Source: JAHCHG01 sp038246645 (GTDB lineage Bacteria > Acidobacteriota > Blastocatellia > Pyrinomonadales > Pyrinomonadaceae). Taken from it: a stretch of DNA of 25,550 bases. Location of the stretch: assembly GCA_038246645.1 (NCBI GenBank), contig JBBRVS010000063.1:1-25550 (forward strand), in the 5' to 3' direction. Shown here one piece after another: positions 7,226 to 15,485 of this stretch (position 1 is the first letter of the stretch; each line of letters begins with the position of its first letter). The notes beneath the pieces are model-generated. The model was not told the origin of the DNA, did not search any database, and saw nothing but the letters and a program-made list of their open reading frames with translations. The position numbers and the translations under genes are program-made.

Positions 7226-8341
7226 ATGAAAAAAATACTGTTTTTATTCCTGATTTTAATTTTCGGCGTTAGCAATTTGCTCGCGCAGAGCATTGCACAA
7301 AAACGCGCCGAGACAATGAAATTGGGAATGAATCTTTCGTATCTCGACAATTGGTGGCTCGGCACGAAGGAGAAAAATTACGCGGATTTTATGAAACCGG
7401 AAGACGCGGCAAAGCGCGAGAAAATGTTTGCCGATATTGCCAAAGCGGGATTTAAAACCGTTCGCATTCCGATCAATTTCGGCGCGTGGGCTAGTTACAA
7501 AATGCCGTATAAATGGGAAAATGCGGAAAGTTTGAAAATCGCCGATAATTTCGTTAAATGGGCTTTGGAGAATAATTTAAACGCGATCATTGATCTGCAC
7601 CACGTCGAATTTGACGGATCGGTTGAGGGCGCGGCAAAGACCGAAAGAGTGGTCTGGCTGTGGAAGGAACTTGCCGAAAGGTATAAAAACACGAACGCGG
7701 AAAAAGTTTTTTTCGAACTTAGAAACGAACCGTACGATATTCCGGCAGAGGATTGGCGGGCGCAAGCCGAAGCGATTATCAAAGCAATTCGCCTGATTGT
7801 GCCGAATCATACGTTGATCGTCGGTTTTCACGACTGGAATTCGCGGCAGGCTCTGCTTGAATCAAAGCCTTTTGCCGATTCTAATATTATTTACACTTTT
7901 CATTATTACGATCCATTTTTATTCACGCATCAAGGCGCAACTTGGTCGGGTGAAGGTTTACCTGATGTCAAAAATGTTCCGTTTCCGAATTCAGAAAAGA
8001 TAAAGATCGTAACGCCGGAAAGCGCAAAGGGAAAATGGGTTGAAGGTTTGATCAAATCCTACAAAGAAGACACGAAAACGGAAAAGATATTTAACGATCT
8101 GAAAGCCGCAAAAGATTGGTCGGTTAAACATAAAGTGCCGATTTTCGTTGGTGAATTCGGTTCTTACGGTCAATTTGCTTCGCCCGAATCGCGCTGCCGC
8201 CACGCCGAAACTGTTTATACGGCTTTGGGAAAATTAAACATTCCGAATGCGTGGTGGGAATGGGATCAGGGTTTTAATATGTTCAAACCGGGAACAAACG
8301 AAATTTCCGATTGTATGCGAAAGGCAATTGATTTTAAATAA
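7226..8341 (+). CDS. GH5-family secreted endoglycanase (cellulase/mannanase type)
   Basis: A 371-residue protein with a signal peptide (MKKILFLFLILIFGVSNLLA/Q) and one GH5 TIM barrel. Family signatures are MKLGMNLSYLDNW, GFKTVRIPINF, IIDLHHVEFDG (His125-126), FFELRNEPYD with acid/base Glu168, TFHYYDP, and IFVGEFGSYG with nucleophile Glu310. This retaining enzyme would cleave internal beta-1,4 links in cellulose or mannan. The nearby 2-epimerase and phosphomannose isomerase make mannan a reasonable guess. The gene begins 47 bases after the right target duplication of the miniature element and has no obvious Shine-Dalgarno sequence. It appears intact. Confidence 0.88.
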   Translation: MKKILFLFLILIFGVSNLLAQSIAQKRAETMKLGMNLSYLDNWWLGTKEKNYADFMKPEDAAKREKMFADIAKAGFKTVRIPINFGAWASYKMPYKWENAESLKIADNFVKWALENNLNAIIDLHHVEFDGSVEGAAKTERVVWLWKELAERYKNTNAEKVFFELRNEPYDIPAEDWRAQAEAIIKAIRLIVPNHTLIVGFHDWNSRQALLESKPFADSNIIYTFHYYDPFLFTHQGATWSGEGLPDVKNVPFPNSEKIKIVTPESAKGKWVEGLIKSYKEDTKTEKIFNDLKAAKDWSVKHKVPIFVGEFGSYGQFASPESRCRHAETVYTALGKLNIPNAWWEWDQGFNMFKPGTNEISDCMRKAIDFK

Positions 8342-8440
8342 GTCAGAACCATCTGCGGTAGCGGATGGTTGAAGATTAAGGTGTAAAAAAACGATTTTAC
8401 AAATTAAGTTAAACCGCCCGCTACCGCAGACGGTTCTGAC
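8342..8440. repeat. Foldback repeat with GTCAGAACC ends
   Basis: The 29-bp left arm starting at 8342 (GTCAGAACCATCTGCGGTAG...) pairs with the right arm ending at 8440 with 26 of 29 positions matching. It starts on the base after the GH5 stop TAA and ends 12 bases before the GH20 start. I find no target duplication. It could act as a transcriptional stem-loop between the two glycosidase genes or be an old miniature element. Confidence 0.6.
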
Positions 8441-8452
8441 ACATTTTCATTT

Positions 8453-10525
8453 ATGAGCAAATTTTTAATAACTTCGATATTCATTATTAGCGCAATCTTA
8501 ACGATTTCAGCGCAGGAAAAAGATTCGTCAATATTAAAAAACGAACGGCGACACTTGATGCCCGTTCCGGCGAATTTGCAGTGGAAACAAGGCAGATTGC
8601 CAGTAACGAAAGATTTTACAGTGGCGGTAACAGGCAAAACGGATGAGCGTTTAAAGAATTATATTTTTCGCGTGATGCGCCGTCTCGAAGGTCGGACTGT
8701 TTTTGAGTTTTCGCGTGATTTGCCGGAAAATACGGCAAGCGCACAACTTTTGATCGAAACCGCTTCGACCGGAAATGCAATTCCGCAGCTCGGCGACGAC
8801 GAATCTTACAAACTCGAAATCACGAATAATCAGGCAAAAATAAATGCTGCGACAACCGTCGGCGCAATGCGTGGGCTTGAAACTTTTCTCCAGCTTTTAG
8901 AAGGCGATAAAGACGGTTTTTATTTTCCGGCGGTTTCGATTGACGACAAACCGCGTTTTCCGTGGCGCGGGCTGATGATTGATTCGGCGCGGCATTTTCA
9001 GCCGATGGAAGTTATTAAAAGAAATCTTGACGGAATGGCAGCAGTCAAATTAAATGTTCTGCACTGGCATTTGACCGAAGATCAGGGTTTTCGCGTTGAA
9101 ACGAAAAAATATCCCGAACTTCATCTGCAAGGTTCGGACGGCGATTTTTACACACAGGAACAGATCAAAGAAATCATAAATTACGCGGCGGTGCGCGGAA
9201 TTCGCGTGATGCCGGAATTCGATATGCCCGGACACGCGACTGCCTGGGTTGTTTCGCATCCCGAAATCGCATCCGCGCCGGGACCTTACAAAATCGAACG
9301 CCGCCCGGGAATTTTCGATCCGACGCTCGATCCGACGAATGAGCAAACTTACAAACTTCTGGAAGGCTTTTTTGCCGAGATGACCGCGCTTTTTCCCGAT
9401 AAATATATGCACATCGGCGGCGACGAAAACGAGGGCAAGCAATGGGACGCGAATCCGAAAATTCAAGCATTTATGAAGGAAAATAATATTAAAGATAATC
9501 ACGAACTTCAGACTTATTTCAACAAACGAATCTTAAAATTTCTGCAAAAAGGCAACAAAATTATGATGGGTTGGGACGAGATTTTTCAGCCCGATCTGCC
9601 GAAGGAAGTCGTCATTCATTCGTGGCGCGGACAAAAAGCTCTTGCCGAAGCCGCGCAGAAAGGTTTTACCGGCGTGCTTTCCAACGGTTATTACATTGAT
9701 CTGATGTTTCCGGCTTCGTCGCATTACGTTGTTGATCCGGTTCCTTTCGATTCGCCTTTAAGCGATGAAGAAAAAAAACGCGTTCTCGGCGGCGAAGCGA
9801 CGATGTGGAGCGAATGGGTAACGCCCGAAACGATAGATTCGCGTATCTGGACGCGCACGGCGGCGATTGCCGAAAGATTCTGGTCGCCGCAGGAAGTCAG
9901 AAATCTCGATGATATGTATCGGCGGCTTGAAATCATCGGCATTCAGCTCGAAGAATTAGGCTTGACGCACAACAAAAATCAAGCGATGCTGCTCCGCCGT
10001 CTGACCGGAAATCAGGATATTTCCGCGCTTCAAATATTGGTTTCCGTGATCGAACCCGTCAAAGAATATCGCCGTTATCAGCAGCGTCAGCAAACGATGC
10101 TGAGTCCGCTCACGGGTTTGATTGACGCATCGCAAGCCGATGCGAAAGGCGCTCGAATGTTTAATAAATTTGCAACGGAAATTCTCGCGAAAAAAGACGT
10201 TTCGGCAAATTCGGCAAAGTTAAAAATAATGTTCACCAAATGGCGTGATGCCGGAGCAGAACTCGAACCCGTTATTCAAAATTCGCCTGCGCTTCACGAA
10301 GCGCGGCAGCTTGCGCCGGATTTGAAAAACTTGGGCGAAATCGGTTTGGAAGTTATTTCTTATTTGGAAATATCTGATTATTTAATGGAAAAAGGTGCGA
10401 AACCAACGGCTCAATGGCGCGATTCAAGATTAAAAATGCTCGATGAAATCGCCAAACCGAAAGCGGCGGTTGAATTTATGGTTGTCGAAAATTTGAAAAA
10501 AATGATCGCGGCTGCCGGAAAATAA
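8453..10525 (+). CDS. GH20 beta-N-acetylhexosaminidase, secreted
   Basis: A 690-residue protein with a signal peptide (MSKFLITSIFIISAILTISA/Q), an N-terminal GH20b-like domain (about 35-165) and the catalytic barrel from about 168. It shows FPWRGLMIDSARHF, LNVLHWHLTEDQGF, RVMPEFDMPGHA, and the catalytic pair Asp324-Glu325 in MHIGGDENEG. The Asp orients the substrate N-acetyl group and the Glu is the acid/base in substrate-assisted hydrolysis. It removes terminal GlcNAc or GalNAc from chitin-type or glycoprotein glycans. A helical C-terminal extension (about 520-690) is present. Length and motifs indicate an intact gene. ATG 8453 begins the signal peptide. Confidence 0.92.
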   Translation: MSKFLITSIFIISAILTISAQEKDSSILKNERRHLMPVPANLQWKQGRLPVTKDFTVAVTGKTDERLKNYIFRVMRRLEGRTVFEFSRDLPENTASAQLLIETASTGNAIPQLGDDESYKLEITNNQAKINAATTVGAMRGLETFLQLLEGDKDGFYFPAVSIDDKPRFPWRGLMIDSARHFQPMEVIKRNLDGMAAVKLNVLHWHLTEDQGFRVETKKYPELHLQGSDGDFYTQEQIKEIINYAAVRGIRVMPEFDMPGHATAWVVSHPEIASAPGPYKIERRPGIFDPTLDPTNEQTYKLLEGFFAEMTALFPDKYMHIGGDENEGKQWDANPKIQAFMKENNIKDNHELQTYFNKRILKFLQKGNKIMMGWDEIFQPDLPKEVVIHSWRGQKALAEAAQKGFTGVLSNGYYIDLMFPASSHYVVDPVPFDSPLSDEEKKRVLGGEATMWSEWVTPETIDSRIWTRTAAIAERFWSPQEVRNLDDMYRRLEIIGIQLEELGLTHNKNQAMLLRRLTGNQDISALQILVSVIEPVKEYRRYQQRQQTMLSPLTGLIDASQADAKGARMFNKFATEILAKKDVSANSAKLKIMFTKWRDAGAELEPVIQNSPALHEARQLAPDLKNLGEIGLEVISYLEISDYLMEKGAKPTAQWRDSRLKMLDEIAKPKAAVEFMVVENLKKMIAAAGK

Positions 10526-10543
10526 GAATTAAACGATTAGAGC

Positions 10544-10685
10544 GACTGGAGCGCGGGGCAGCTCGCTTGCACAAGCGCGGGTAGCGTTTGAAAAACGTTT
10601 GAAATCAAATCAAGATTTTTGAAAGCACAGGCTTTTGCGCGCTATCGCGCTCATTGCAAGCGAGGAAACGCCCCGCGCTCCAGTC
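10544..10685. repeat. Foldback repeat with GACTGGAGCGCG ends, copy 1
   Basis: GACTGGAGCGCGGGGC (10544-10559) is mirrored by GCCCCGCGCTCCAGTC (10670-10685). The inside contains CAAGATTTTTGAAAGCACAG and GCGCGCTATCGCGCTCATTG. A related unit with the same ends and similar interior lies at 16837-16972. It occupies almost the whole gap between the GH20 stop and the ROK remnant. I see no target duplication here. Confidence 0.65.
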
Positions 10686-10689
10686 ATTT

Positions 10690-10956
10690 ATGAAAATGAG
10701 TGAAAATGTTGTGGCGGCAATAGACGTCGGCGGGACAAAAATTGCTGTTGCTCTGCAAAAGTTTGATAAAGAAATTGTCGGCGGCGGCGTTTCGATGGCG
10801 GGCGAAGTTTTGCTTAAACCTTTGCGATGTTACATTTCGCAAAACGTCAAAATGCTGCCGATTGAAAAAGTGAAAATTTTGCAGACTTCTCCCGGCAGCG
10901 AAAGCGGAATCTACGGTGCTTTACTTTTGGCACAACAGGCAATTGATAATCATTAA
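10690..10956 (+). pseudogene. ROK-family sugar kinase reduced to its two ends by an internal deletion
   Basis: The 88 residues from ATG 10690 start NVVAAIDVGGTKIAVALQ, the phosphate-1 motif of ROK glucokinase-type kinases. They jump at once to FDKEIVGGGVSMAGEVLLKP and ESGIYGALLLAQQAI, the family's C-terminal motifs (VIGGGVS-AG--LL-P, GAA-LA). ROK kinases are about 300 residues, so roughly 210 from the middle are missing, including the catalytic Asp and the ExGH/Zn segment. The remaining ends are joined in frame, but the product cannot be an active kinase. The foldback repeat at 10544-10685 ends 4 bases before the start. Confidence 0.8.
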
Positions 10957-10963
10957 AACATTT

Positions 10964-12160
10964 ATGAAAAACAAATTTACGCGACGGGAATTTTTAACGA
11001 TCAGCGGCATCGGAACAGCCGGAATTTTGCTGGCAAAAACGGCTGATGCGTCTTTTATTATGGATAAAAAATCAAAGGAAATGCTACTTTATGTCGGAAC
11101 TTATACCTCACAGGGAAGCGAGGGAATTTACGTTTTTAAGTTTAATGCGGAAACGGGAAATTTAAGCAAACTTCATACGGTCAAAAATGTCGTCGAACCT
11201 TCGTATTTAACGATTGATAAAGGGCGGAAATTTCTTTACGCCGTCAATGAAACCGCAGAATACGAAGGCAAAAAATCGGGCGCGGTCAGCGCGTTTGCGA
11301 TTGATCAAAAGACGGGAAACTTAACTTTTTTAAATAAACAACCGAGTTTGGGCGGTGCGCCGTGTTTTATTATTGTTTCGGAAAATGAAAAATTCGTTCT
11401 CGTTGCAAATTATCTCGGCGGAAATGTTTCCGTTTTTCCAATCGAAGCGGGCGGCAAGATCGGCGCGTCGGTTGATTTGGCGCAGCACGGCGGAGCAACC
11501 GGACCGAACAAGGATCGGCAGGAAGCGGCGCACGCCCATTCGATAAATTTGGATAATAAAAATCGTTATGCGATTGTCTGCGATCTCGGCGTTGACAAGG
11601 TTTTTATTTATGAATTCGACGCTTCAAACGGAAAATTAAAACCGAATCCGGCTCAGTCGGTTTATCAGACAAAACCCGGCGCAGGTCCGCGTCATTTCGC
11701 TTTTCACCCGAAGGGCAAATTCGCGTTCTTGATCAACGAACTCGATATGACGATTTCTTCGCTTGAGTTTGATGAAAAAAGCGGAACTCTCAAGGAAATT
11801 CAATCCGTGCCGACTTTGCCGGAAAGTTTCAAGGGTTCAAACACCTGCGCCGACCTCCACGTTTCGCCGAACGGGAAATTTCTCTACGGCACGAATCGCG
11901 GACACGACAGCCTCGTCGTTTATAAAATTGACGAAAAAACGGGCAAATTGGAATATGTCGAACACACTTTGACGGGCGGAAAAACGCCGCGCAATTTCAC
12001 GATCGCGCCGAACGGCAAATTTCTGCTTGCGGCAAATCAAAATTCCGATTCGATCATCGTTTTTAAAATTGACGAAAAAAGCGGAAAACTGACAAAAACC
12101 GAAAATAAAGCGACGGTTTCAATGCCGGTTTGTTTGAAATTGATTCCGGCGTTTTCGTAA
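10964..12160 (+). CDS. Lactonase-family beta-propeller (6-phosphogluconolactonase-like), Tat-exported
   Basis: A 399-residue protein with a twin-arginine signal (MKNKFTRREFLTISGIGTAG), so it is probably exported folded. The body is the seven-bladed propeller of the bacterial Pgl/YbhE lactonase family: LLYVGTYTSQGSEGIYVFKF, PSYLTIDKGRKFLYAVNE, FVLVANYLGGNVSVFPI, HAHSINLDNKNRYAIVCDLG, GAGPRHFAFHPKGKFAFLIN, and FLYGTNRGHDSL. Cytosolic relatives hydrolyse 6-phosphogluconolactone. An exported member is more likely to act on a sugar lactone outside the cytoplasm, which would suit the neighbouring Gfo/Idh/MocA and glycosidase genes. ATG 10964 is chosen over the upstream TTG 10916 because it begins the Tat signal. 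It lies 7 bases after the ROK remnant. Confidence 0.85.
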   Translation: MKNKFTRREFLTISGIGTAGILLAKTADASFIMDKKSKEMLLYVGTYTSQGSEGIYVFKFNAETGNLSKLHTVKNVVEPSYLTIDKGRKFLYAVNETAEYEGKKSGAVSAFAIDQKTGNLTFLNKQPSLGGAPCFIIVSENEKFVLVANYLGGNVSVFPIEAGGKIGASVDLAQHGGATGPNKDRQEAAHAHSINLDNKNRYAIVCDLGVDKVFIYEFDASNGKLKPNPAQSVYQTKPGAGPRHFAFHPKGKFAFLINELDMTISSLEFDEKSGTLKEIQSVPTLPESFKGSNTCADLHVSPNGKFLYGTNRGHDSLVVYKIDEKTGKLEYVEHTLTGGKTPRNFTIAPNGKFLLAANQNSDSIIVFKIDEKSGKLTKTENKATVSMPVCLKLIPAFS

Positions 12161-12167
12161 AAGAAAA

Positions 12168-12256
12168 AATCAGTATAGTGAGCGGTAGCGAACGCCTTGA
12201 TTAGATTAAAAGTTACCTGTCGGCAAACCTGCTCACTATCGTTTGCTATACTGATT
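12168..12256. repeat. Foldback repeat with AATCAGTATAG ends
   Basis: AATCAGTATAG (12168-12178) is mirrored by CTATACTGATT (12246-12256). Inner segments GTGAGCGGTAGCGAACG and CTCACTATCGTTTG give further partial pairing. It begins 7 bases after the lactonase stop. No duplication is evident. Possible role as a terminator-like stem, or an old miniature element. Confidence 0.5.
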
Positions 12257-12264
12257 ACTTCAGT

Positions 12265-12300
12265 AAAAATCTGTGTTTATCCGTGTTCATCTGTGGATAA
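12265..12300 (+). repeat. Short imperfect tandem motif, ATCTGTGTTTATCCGTGTTC
   Basis: Near repeats of an ATCYGTGTT unit end in CATCTGTGGATAA, just before the GH16 remnant. The motif resembles dispersed intergenic sequences that I have seen in many bacterial genomes. No function is apparent. Confidence 0.35.
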
Positions 12301-12316
12301 AAAAAGCGTTAAATCT

Positions 12317-12574
12317 ATGAGCCGAATTTTCCAAAAAATCCCGATCGTTTTTTTATTTTTCGCCGTCTTGTTTTGCGATTCGATCTCGGCGCAGGCGCAG
12401 GTTGTTTACCGCAAACTTGCCTTTAAGGATGAATTTAACAAATCCGCGAATTCGCCGGTTGATACGAATAAATGGACGGCGGAGATCGGCGGCGGCGGTT
12501 GGGGAAATCAGGAACTCCAATATTATACGAATTCCATAGAAAATGCATTTTCCGCAATTTTACGGGAACTTTGA
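12317..12574 (+). pseudogene. GH16 beta-glucanase, N-terminal remnant
   Basis: ATG 12317 starts a signal peptide (MSRIFQKIPIVFLFFAVLFC...AQAQ). It is followed by the start of a GH16 jelly-roll: KLAFKDEFNKSANSPVDTNK, WTAEIGGGGWGNQELQYYT, NSIENAF. GH16 laminarinases usually continue as NAFVENGxLVI and carry the ExDxxE catalytic motif about 100 residues further on. Here the match ends after ENAF, near 12550, and is replaced by SAILREL and TGA. About 85 of an expected 260 or more residues remain and the catalytic centre is absent. The DNA right after the break reads, in another frame, as a membrane-protein tail. Confidence 0.8.
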
Positions 12575-12711
12575 TCAGCATCATTGTTTTGATCGCAACA
12601 ACTGTTTTTCTCAAAAAATTCCGGTATGACAATCTTCTGCGCGAGGAAATTATGATGGGCGAAGCGGTAGAAATTGTTGAAGATAAAAAACTTTCGGGAG
12701 TTTTAACTTAA
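12553..12711 (+). pseudogene. C-terminal tail of an unidentified membrane protein
   Basis: In the frame ending at TAA 12709-12711 the sequence reads TGTLISIIVLIATTVFLKKF then RYDNLLREEIMMG and VEDKKLSGVLT. This is one hydrophobic transmembrane helix followed by a charged cytoplasmic tail, the typical end of a polytopic transporter. There is no start and the upstream part of the frame overlaps the GH16 remnant. I infer that a deletion fused the 5' end of the GH16 gene to the 3' end of a following transporter gene. The transporter family cannot be named from this piece. Confidence 0.45.
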
Positions 12712-12718
12712 AAAAATG

Positions 12719-12921
12719 GTGTTTGATTAGGTCAGATATTTAGACATGGTGAAAAAGTGAAAGTGTGAAAAAGTGAAAAAGTTCATTGTTGTCTGACGAA
12801 CAGACCTTTTCGGTAAAAGCCGGTTATTTTTCAGAAAAATCGAAGACAGAAAGTATCAAAAACTTTTTCACATTTTCACTTTTAAACTTTTTCACCAATA
12901 ATCAAAGAACTAATCAGTTAC
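12719..12921. mobile_element. Miniature inverted-repeat element, copy 2, with its own 8-bp duplication
   Basis: Left end GTGTTTGATTAGGTC, right end on the other strand GTAACTGATTAGTTC. The interior is nearly identical to copy 1 (6961-7170), apart from a lost TTTTCACC unit and scattered changes. AAAAAATG flanks it perfectly on both sides (12711-12718 and 12922-12929). The target differs from that of copy 1, so the two are independent insertions rather than a segmental duplication. The right duplication contains the ATG of the following GH3 remnant, and the left one overlaps the stop of the preceding frame. Confidence 0.85.
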
Positions 12922-12926
12922 AAAAA

Positions 12927-13870
12927 ATGAAAATATCTAAAGCTAAATCAAAAAATTCGGTTCGGCGGTTTTTATTTACGGCAACGGTTTTATCAATTGT
13001 TGTTGTTTCCGGATTGCAATGGCAAACAACGACCGCGCAGGAAAATCCGCCGTATAAAAACGCGAATCTTTCGATTGATGAACGCGTCAAAGATTTACTG
13101 GGGCGAATGACGCTGGAAACGAAGATACGAATAAAGAAGCCTGGGCGGACAATCATCTCGGCGACCGCGATTCGCTCGAACTCGTCGGACGGCAAAACGA
13201 TCTGGTCAAAGCGATTTTGGCAACCGGAAAACCGACCGTCGTTTTCCTGATAAATTCCGGACCGCTGGCTATAAATTATGTGGCGGAAAATGTTCCGGCG
13301 ATTCTGGAAGGCTTTTATCTTGGTCAGGAAACCGGAACTGCCGCCGCCGATGTGCTTTTCGGCGATTACAATCCGGGGGGAAAATTGCCGATCTCATTTC
13401 CACGCGTCGTCGGGCAATTGCCGCTTTATTACAATCAAAAACCGACGGCAAAACGCGGTTATTTATTTACGACGACCGCGCCGCTTTTCCCGTTCGGTTT
13501 TGGTTTGAGTTATACGACATTCAAATATTCAAACTTGAAAATCACCAGACCGAAGATCAAAGCAAACGAATCAACGACCGTAACTTTTGACATTACAAAT
13601 ACCGGAAAAGTGCGCGGCGACGAAGTCGCGCAAATGTATCTCCGCGATGAAGTCAGTTCGGTTACGCGTCCTGTCAAAGAATTAAAGGATTTTGCCAGAA
13701 TTTCGCTTAATCCGAATGAAACGAAAACGGTTACTTTTACAATTACGCCGGAGAAATTACAATTTTATAATCGGGAAATGAAGCGCGTCGTCGAAACCGG
13801 AAAATTTCAGATTATGATCGGCGGAAATTCGATTGATCCGACGAACGCGGAACTGGAAGTAATCAAATAG
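12927..13870 (+). pseudogene. Second GH3 glycosidase, central part deleted and frameshifted
   Basis: ATG 12927 begins a signal peptide (KNSVRRFLFTATVLSIVVVS...TTAQE) and the GH3 N-terminus (NPPYKNANLSIDERVKDLLG, RMTLE). At about 13120 the sequence jumps in another frame to EDTNKEAWADNHLGDRDSLE. It then continues through LATGKPTVVFLINSGPLAIN, GQETGTAAADVLFGDYNPGG, the FGFGLSYT motif and a C-terminal Fn3-like domain. About 450 residues are missing, including the SDW nucleophile, so the enzyme is dead. GGAA(A) occurs on both expected sides of the junction (ctgGAA, GGAAACgaa), which fits a microhomology deletion. This GH3 belongs to a different subgroup from the one at 4600. An upstream in-frame extension exists only inside the miniature element. 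Confidence 0.85.
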
Positions 13871-13887
13871 AGAGGATTTATAAAATT

Positions 13888-14268
13888 ATGGAAAAAAGAG
13901 CAGCGGCAATTGATAATTCGCCGAAATATGACGAAAGACCGTGGGGAAGTTTTACGGTTTTGGATGAAGGCGAAGGTTATAAAGTCAAGCGAATCGAGGT
14001 TTTGGCGGGAAAGCGGCTGAGTTATCAAAAACACGCGCAGCGCGCCGAACATTGGTTTGTAACTCAAGGCGTTGCAAAAGTTACGCTTGACGGCGAAGAC
14101 ATTTTTCTAAAAAAAGGCGAAGCGATTGACATTCCGCTCGGCGCGGCGCATCGCGTCGAAAATCCGGGCGAAGAATTGATGATTTTTATCGAAGTTCAGC
14201 AGGGTGATTACTTGGGCGAAGACGACATTGTGCGGATCGAAGACGACTTCGGGCGCGATAAAAAATAA
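13888..14268 (+). CDS. Cupin-type mannose-6-phosphate isomerase (type II PMI C-domain)
   Basis: A 126-residue cytoplasmic protein matching the stand-alone form of the phosphomannose isomerase type II cupin. It has the motifs YDERPWGSFTVLDEG, KRLSYQKHAQRAEHWFV with metal-binding His/Glu residues, IPLGAAHRVENPGEELM, and VQQGDYLGEDDIVRIEDDFG. The reaction would be interconversion of mannose-6-phosphate and fructose-6-phosphate. AGAGGA at about 13872-13877 is a good ribosome-binding site 10 bases before ATG. It starts 17 bases after the GH3 remnant and ends 8 bases before the epimerase start, so the two downstream genes look co-transcribed. It appears intact. Confidence 0.85.
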   Translation: MEKRAAAIDNSPKYDERPWGSFTVLDEGEGYKVKRIEVLAGKRLSYQKHAQRAEHWFVTQGVAKVTLDGEDIFLKKGEAIDIPLGAAHRVENPGEELMIFIEVQQGDYLGEDDIVRIEDDFGRDKK

Positions 14269-14276
14269 TTTAATCT

Positions 14277-15485
14277 GTGAATTTTGGAAAAATAGAAAAT
14301 TTTCGCAACGAAATAGAAACCGAATGGCGCGAACATATTTCTCCGATTTGGCTCAAACACGCGCCGGACGAAAGACACGGCGGTTTTCACGGCTTTGTTT
14401 CCAACGATTTGCAAAAAGACGAATTTGCCGAAAAAGAAGTTATCCCAAATTCAAGAATTCTTTGAACTTTTTCTCAAGCCTTCCGGATTTACAAAGACGA
14501 AAATTATCTCGAAATTGCGAGACGCGCTTTTGATTATTTATCCGAACATTTTTTCGATAAAGAAACGGTCGGCGTTTTTTGGACAGTTGATTTTCGCGGA
14601 AATCCGCTCGAAACGAAAAAACGTCCTTACGCGCAGGCTTTTGCGATTTATGCTCCGGCGGAATTTTTTGCCGCCGCAAATGAACAAAAAGCTCTTGATA
14701 CAGCCTTCGAACTTTTTGAAATTCTCGAAAATAAATGCCGTGCTACGGAAAATGACGGTTATCTGGAAACCTTCGAGCGCGATTGGACGCTTTCAAAAGA
14801 TTTGCGTCTCAGCGAAGTTGATCAAAATGACGCGAAATCAATGAACACGCATCTTCACGTTTTGGAAGCCTGCGCGAATTTGTATAAAGTTTCGCAAAAT
14901 CAAGCAGTTAAAGAAAGAATTCGCGCTTTGATCGGGATTTTTCTCGAAAAAATTATTCATCCGCGTAAATTTCATTTGCAGATGTTTTTCGAGAAAGACT
15001 GGACTCCGAAATCCGAAGCTTCATCGCCCGGACACGACATTGAAGCGAGTTGGCTGTTGTGTGAAGCGGCGGAAATTTTGGGCGACGAAGATTTATTAAC
15101 ACAGATTCAATCTGCGGCGATGAAAATGGCAAATGAGGTTTATGAAAACGGTTTAGCTGATAATTTCAGTTTGCTTTACGAGATAGACGGGAGCAAAATT
15201 ATTGATTCTGACCGTGATTGGTGGGTTCAGTCGGAATCCGTTGTCGGTTTTACAAATGCTTTTACTTTGAGCGGCGACGAGAAATTTTTGACGGTGGCAT
15301 TTCGCGTTTGGGAATTTATTAAAGAAAAGATTGTTGATAAAAAAAACGGTGAATGGTTTTGGAAAATAGACGAAACCGGTGATTTTGCCAAAGACAAGCC
15401 GAAAATCAGTCAATGGAAATGCCCGTATCATAACGGGCGAAGGTGTTTTGAAATGAATCGCCGTCTGAAAATTATCGAAAATTAA
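14277..15485 (+). pseudogene. AGE-family cellobiose/mannobiose 2-epimerase-like gene with one in-frame TGA
   Basis: From GTG 14277 a single frame runs to TAA at 15485 with one internal stop, TGA at 14463-14465. Across the stop the protein reads EVIPNSRIL-stop-TFSQAFRIYKDENYLEIA. The family has Trp there (NxRILWTFS), so TGG to TGA is the simplest change. Downstream the catalytic landmarks of cellobiose 2-epimerase are present: MNTHLHVLEA, SPGHDIEASWLL, DRDWWVQSE, WKCPYHNGRRCFEM. The full length is about 402 residues, normal for the family, which epimerises the reducing-end sugar of beta-1,4 disaccharides in the cytoplasm. TGG encodes Trp elsewhere in this same gene, so code reassignment is unlikely. 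It is 8 bases after the phosphomannose isomerase gene. Confidence 0.85.

Noticed and set aside
6961..12921. Segmental duplication as the source of the two miniature element copies
   Set aside because: Each copy has its own different 8-bp flanking duplication and the sequences beyond are unrelated.
12786..12926. In-frame upstream extension of the second GH3 remnant
   Set aside because: The extra residues lie wholly within the miniature element, and a proper signal peptide starts at ATG 12927.
14463..14465. UGA as selenocysteine
   Set aside because: The family position is Trp rather than Cys, and no SECIS-like hairpin is evident just downstream.
14277..15485. UGA read as tryptophan in this organism
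   Set aside because: Trp is encoded by TGG everywhere else, including in the same gene, and only one in-frame TGA is seen, so a nonsense mutation is simpler.
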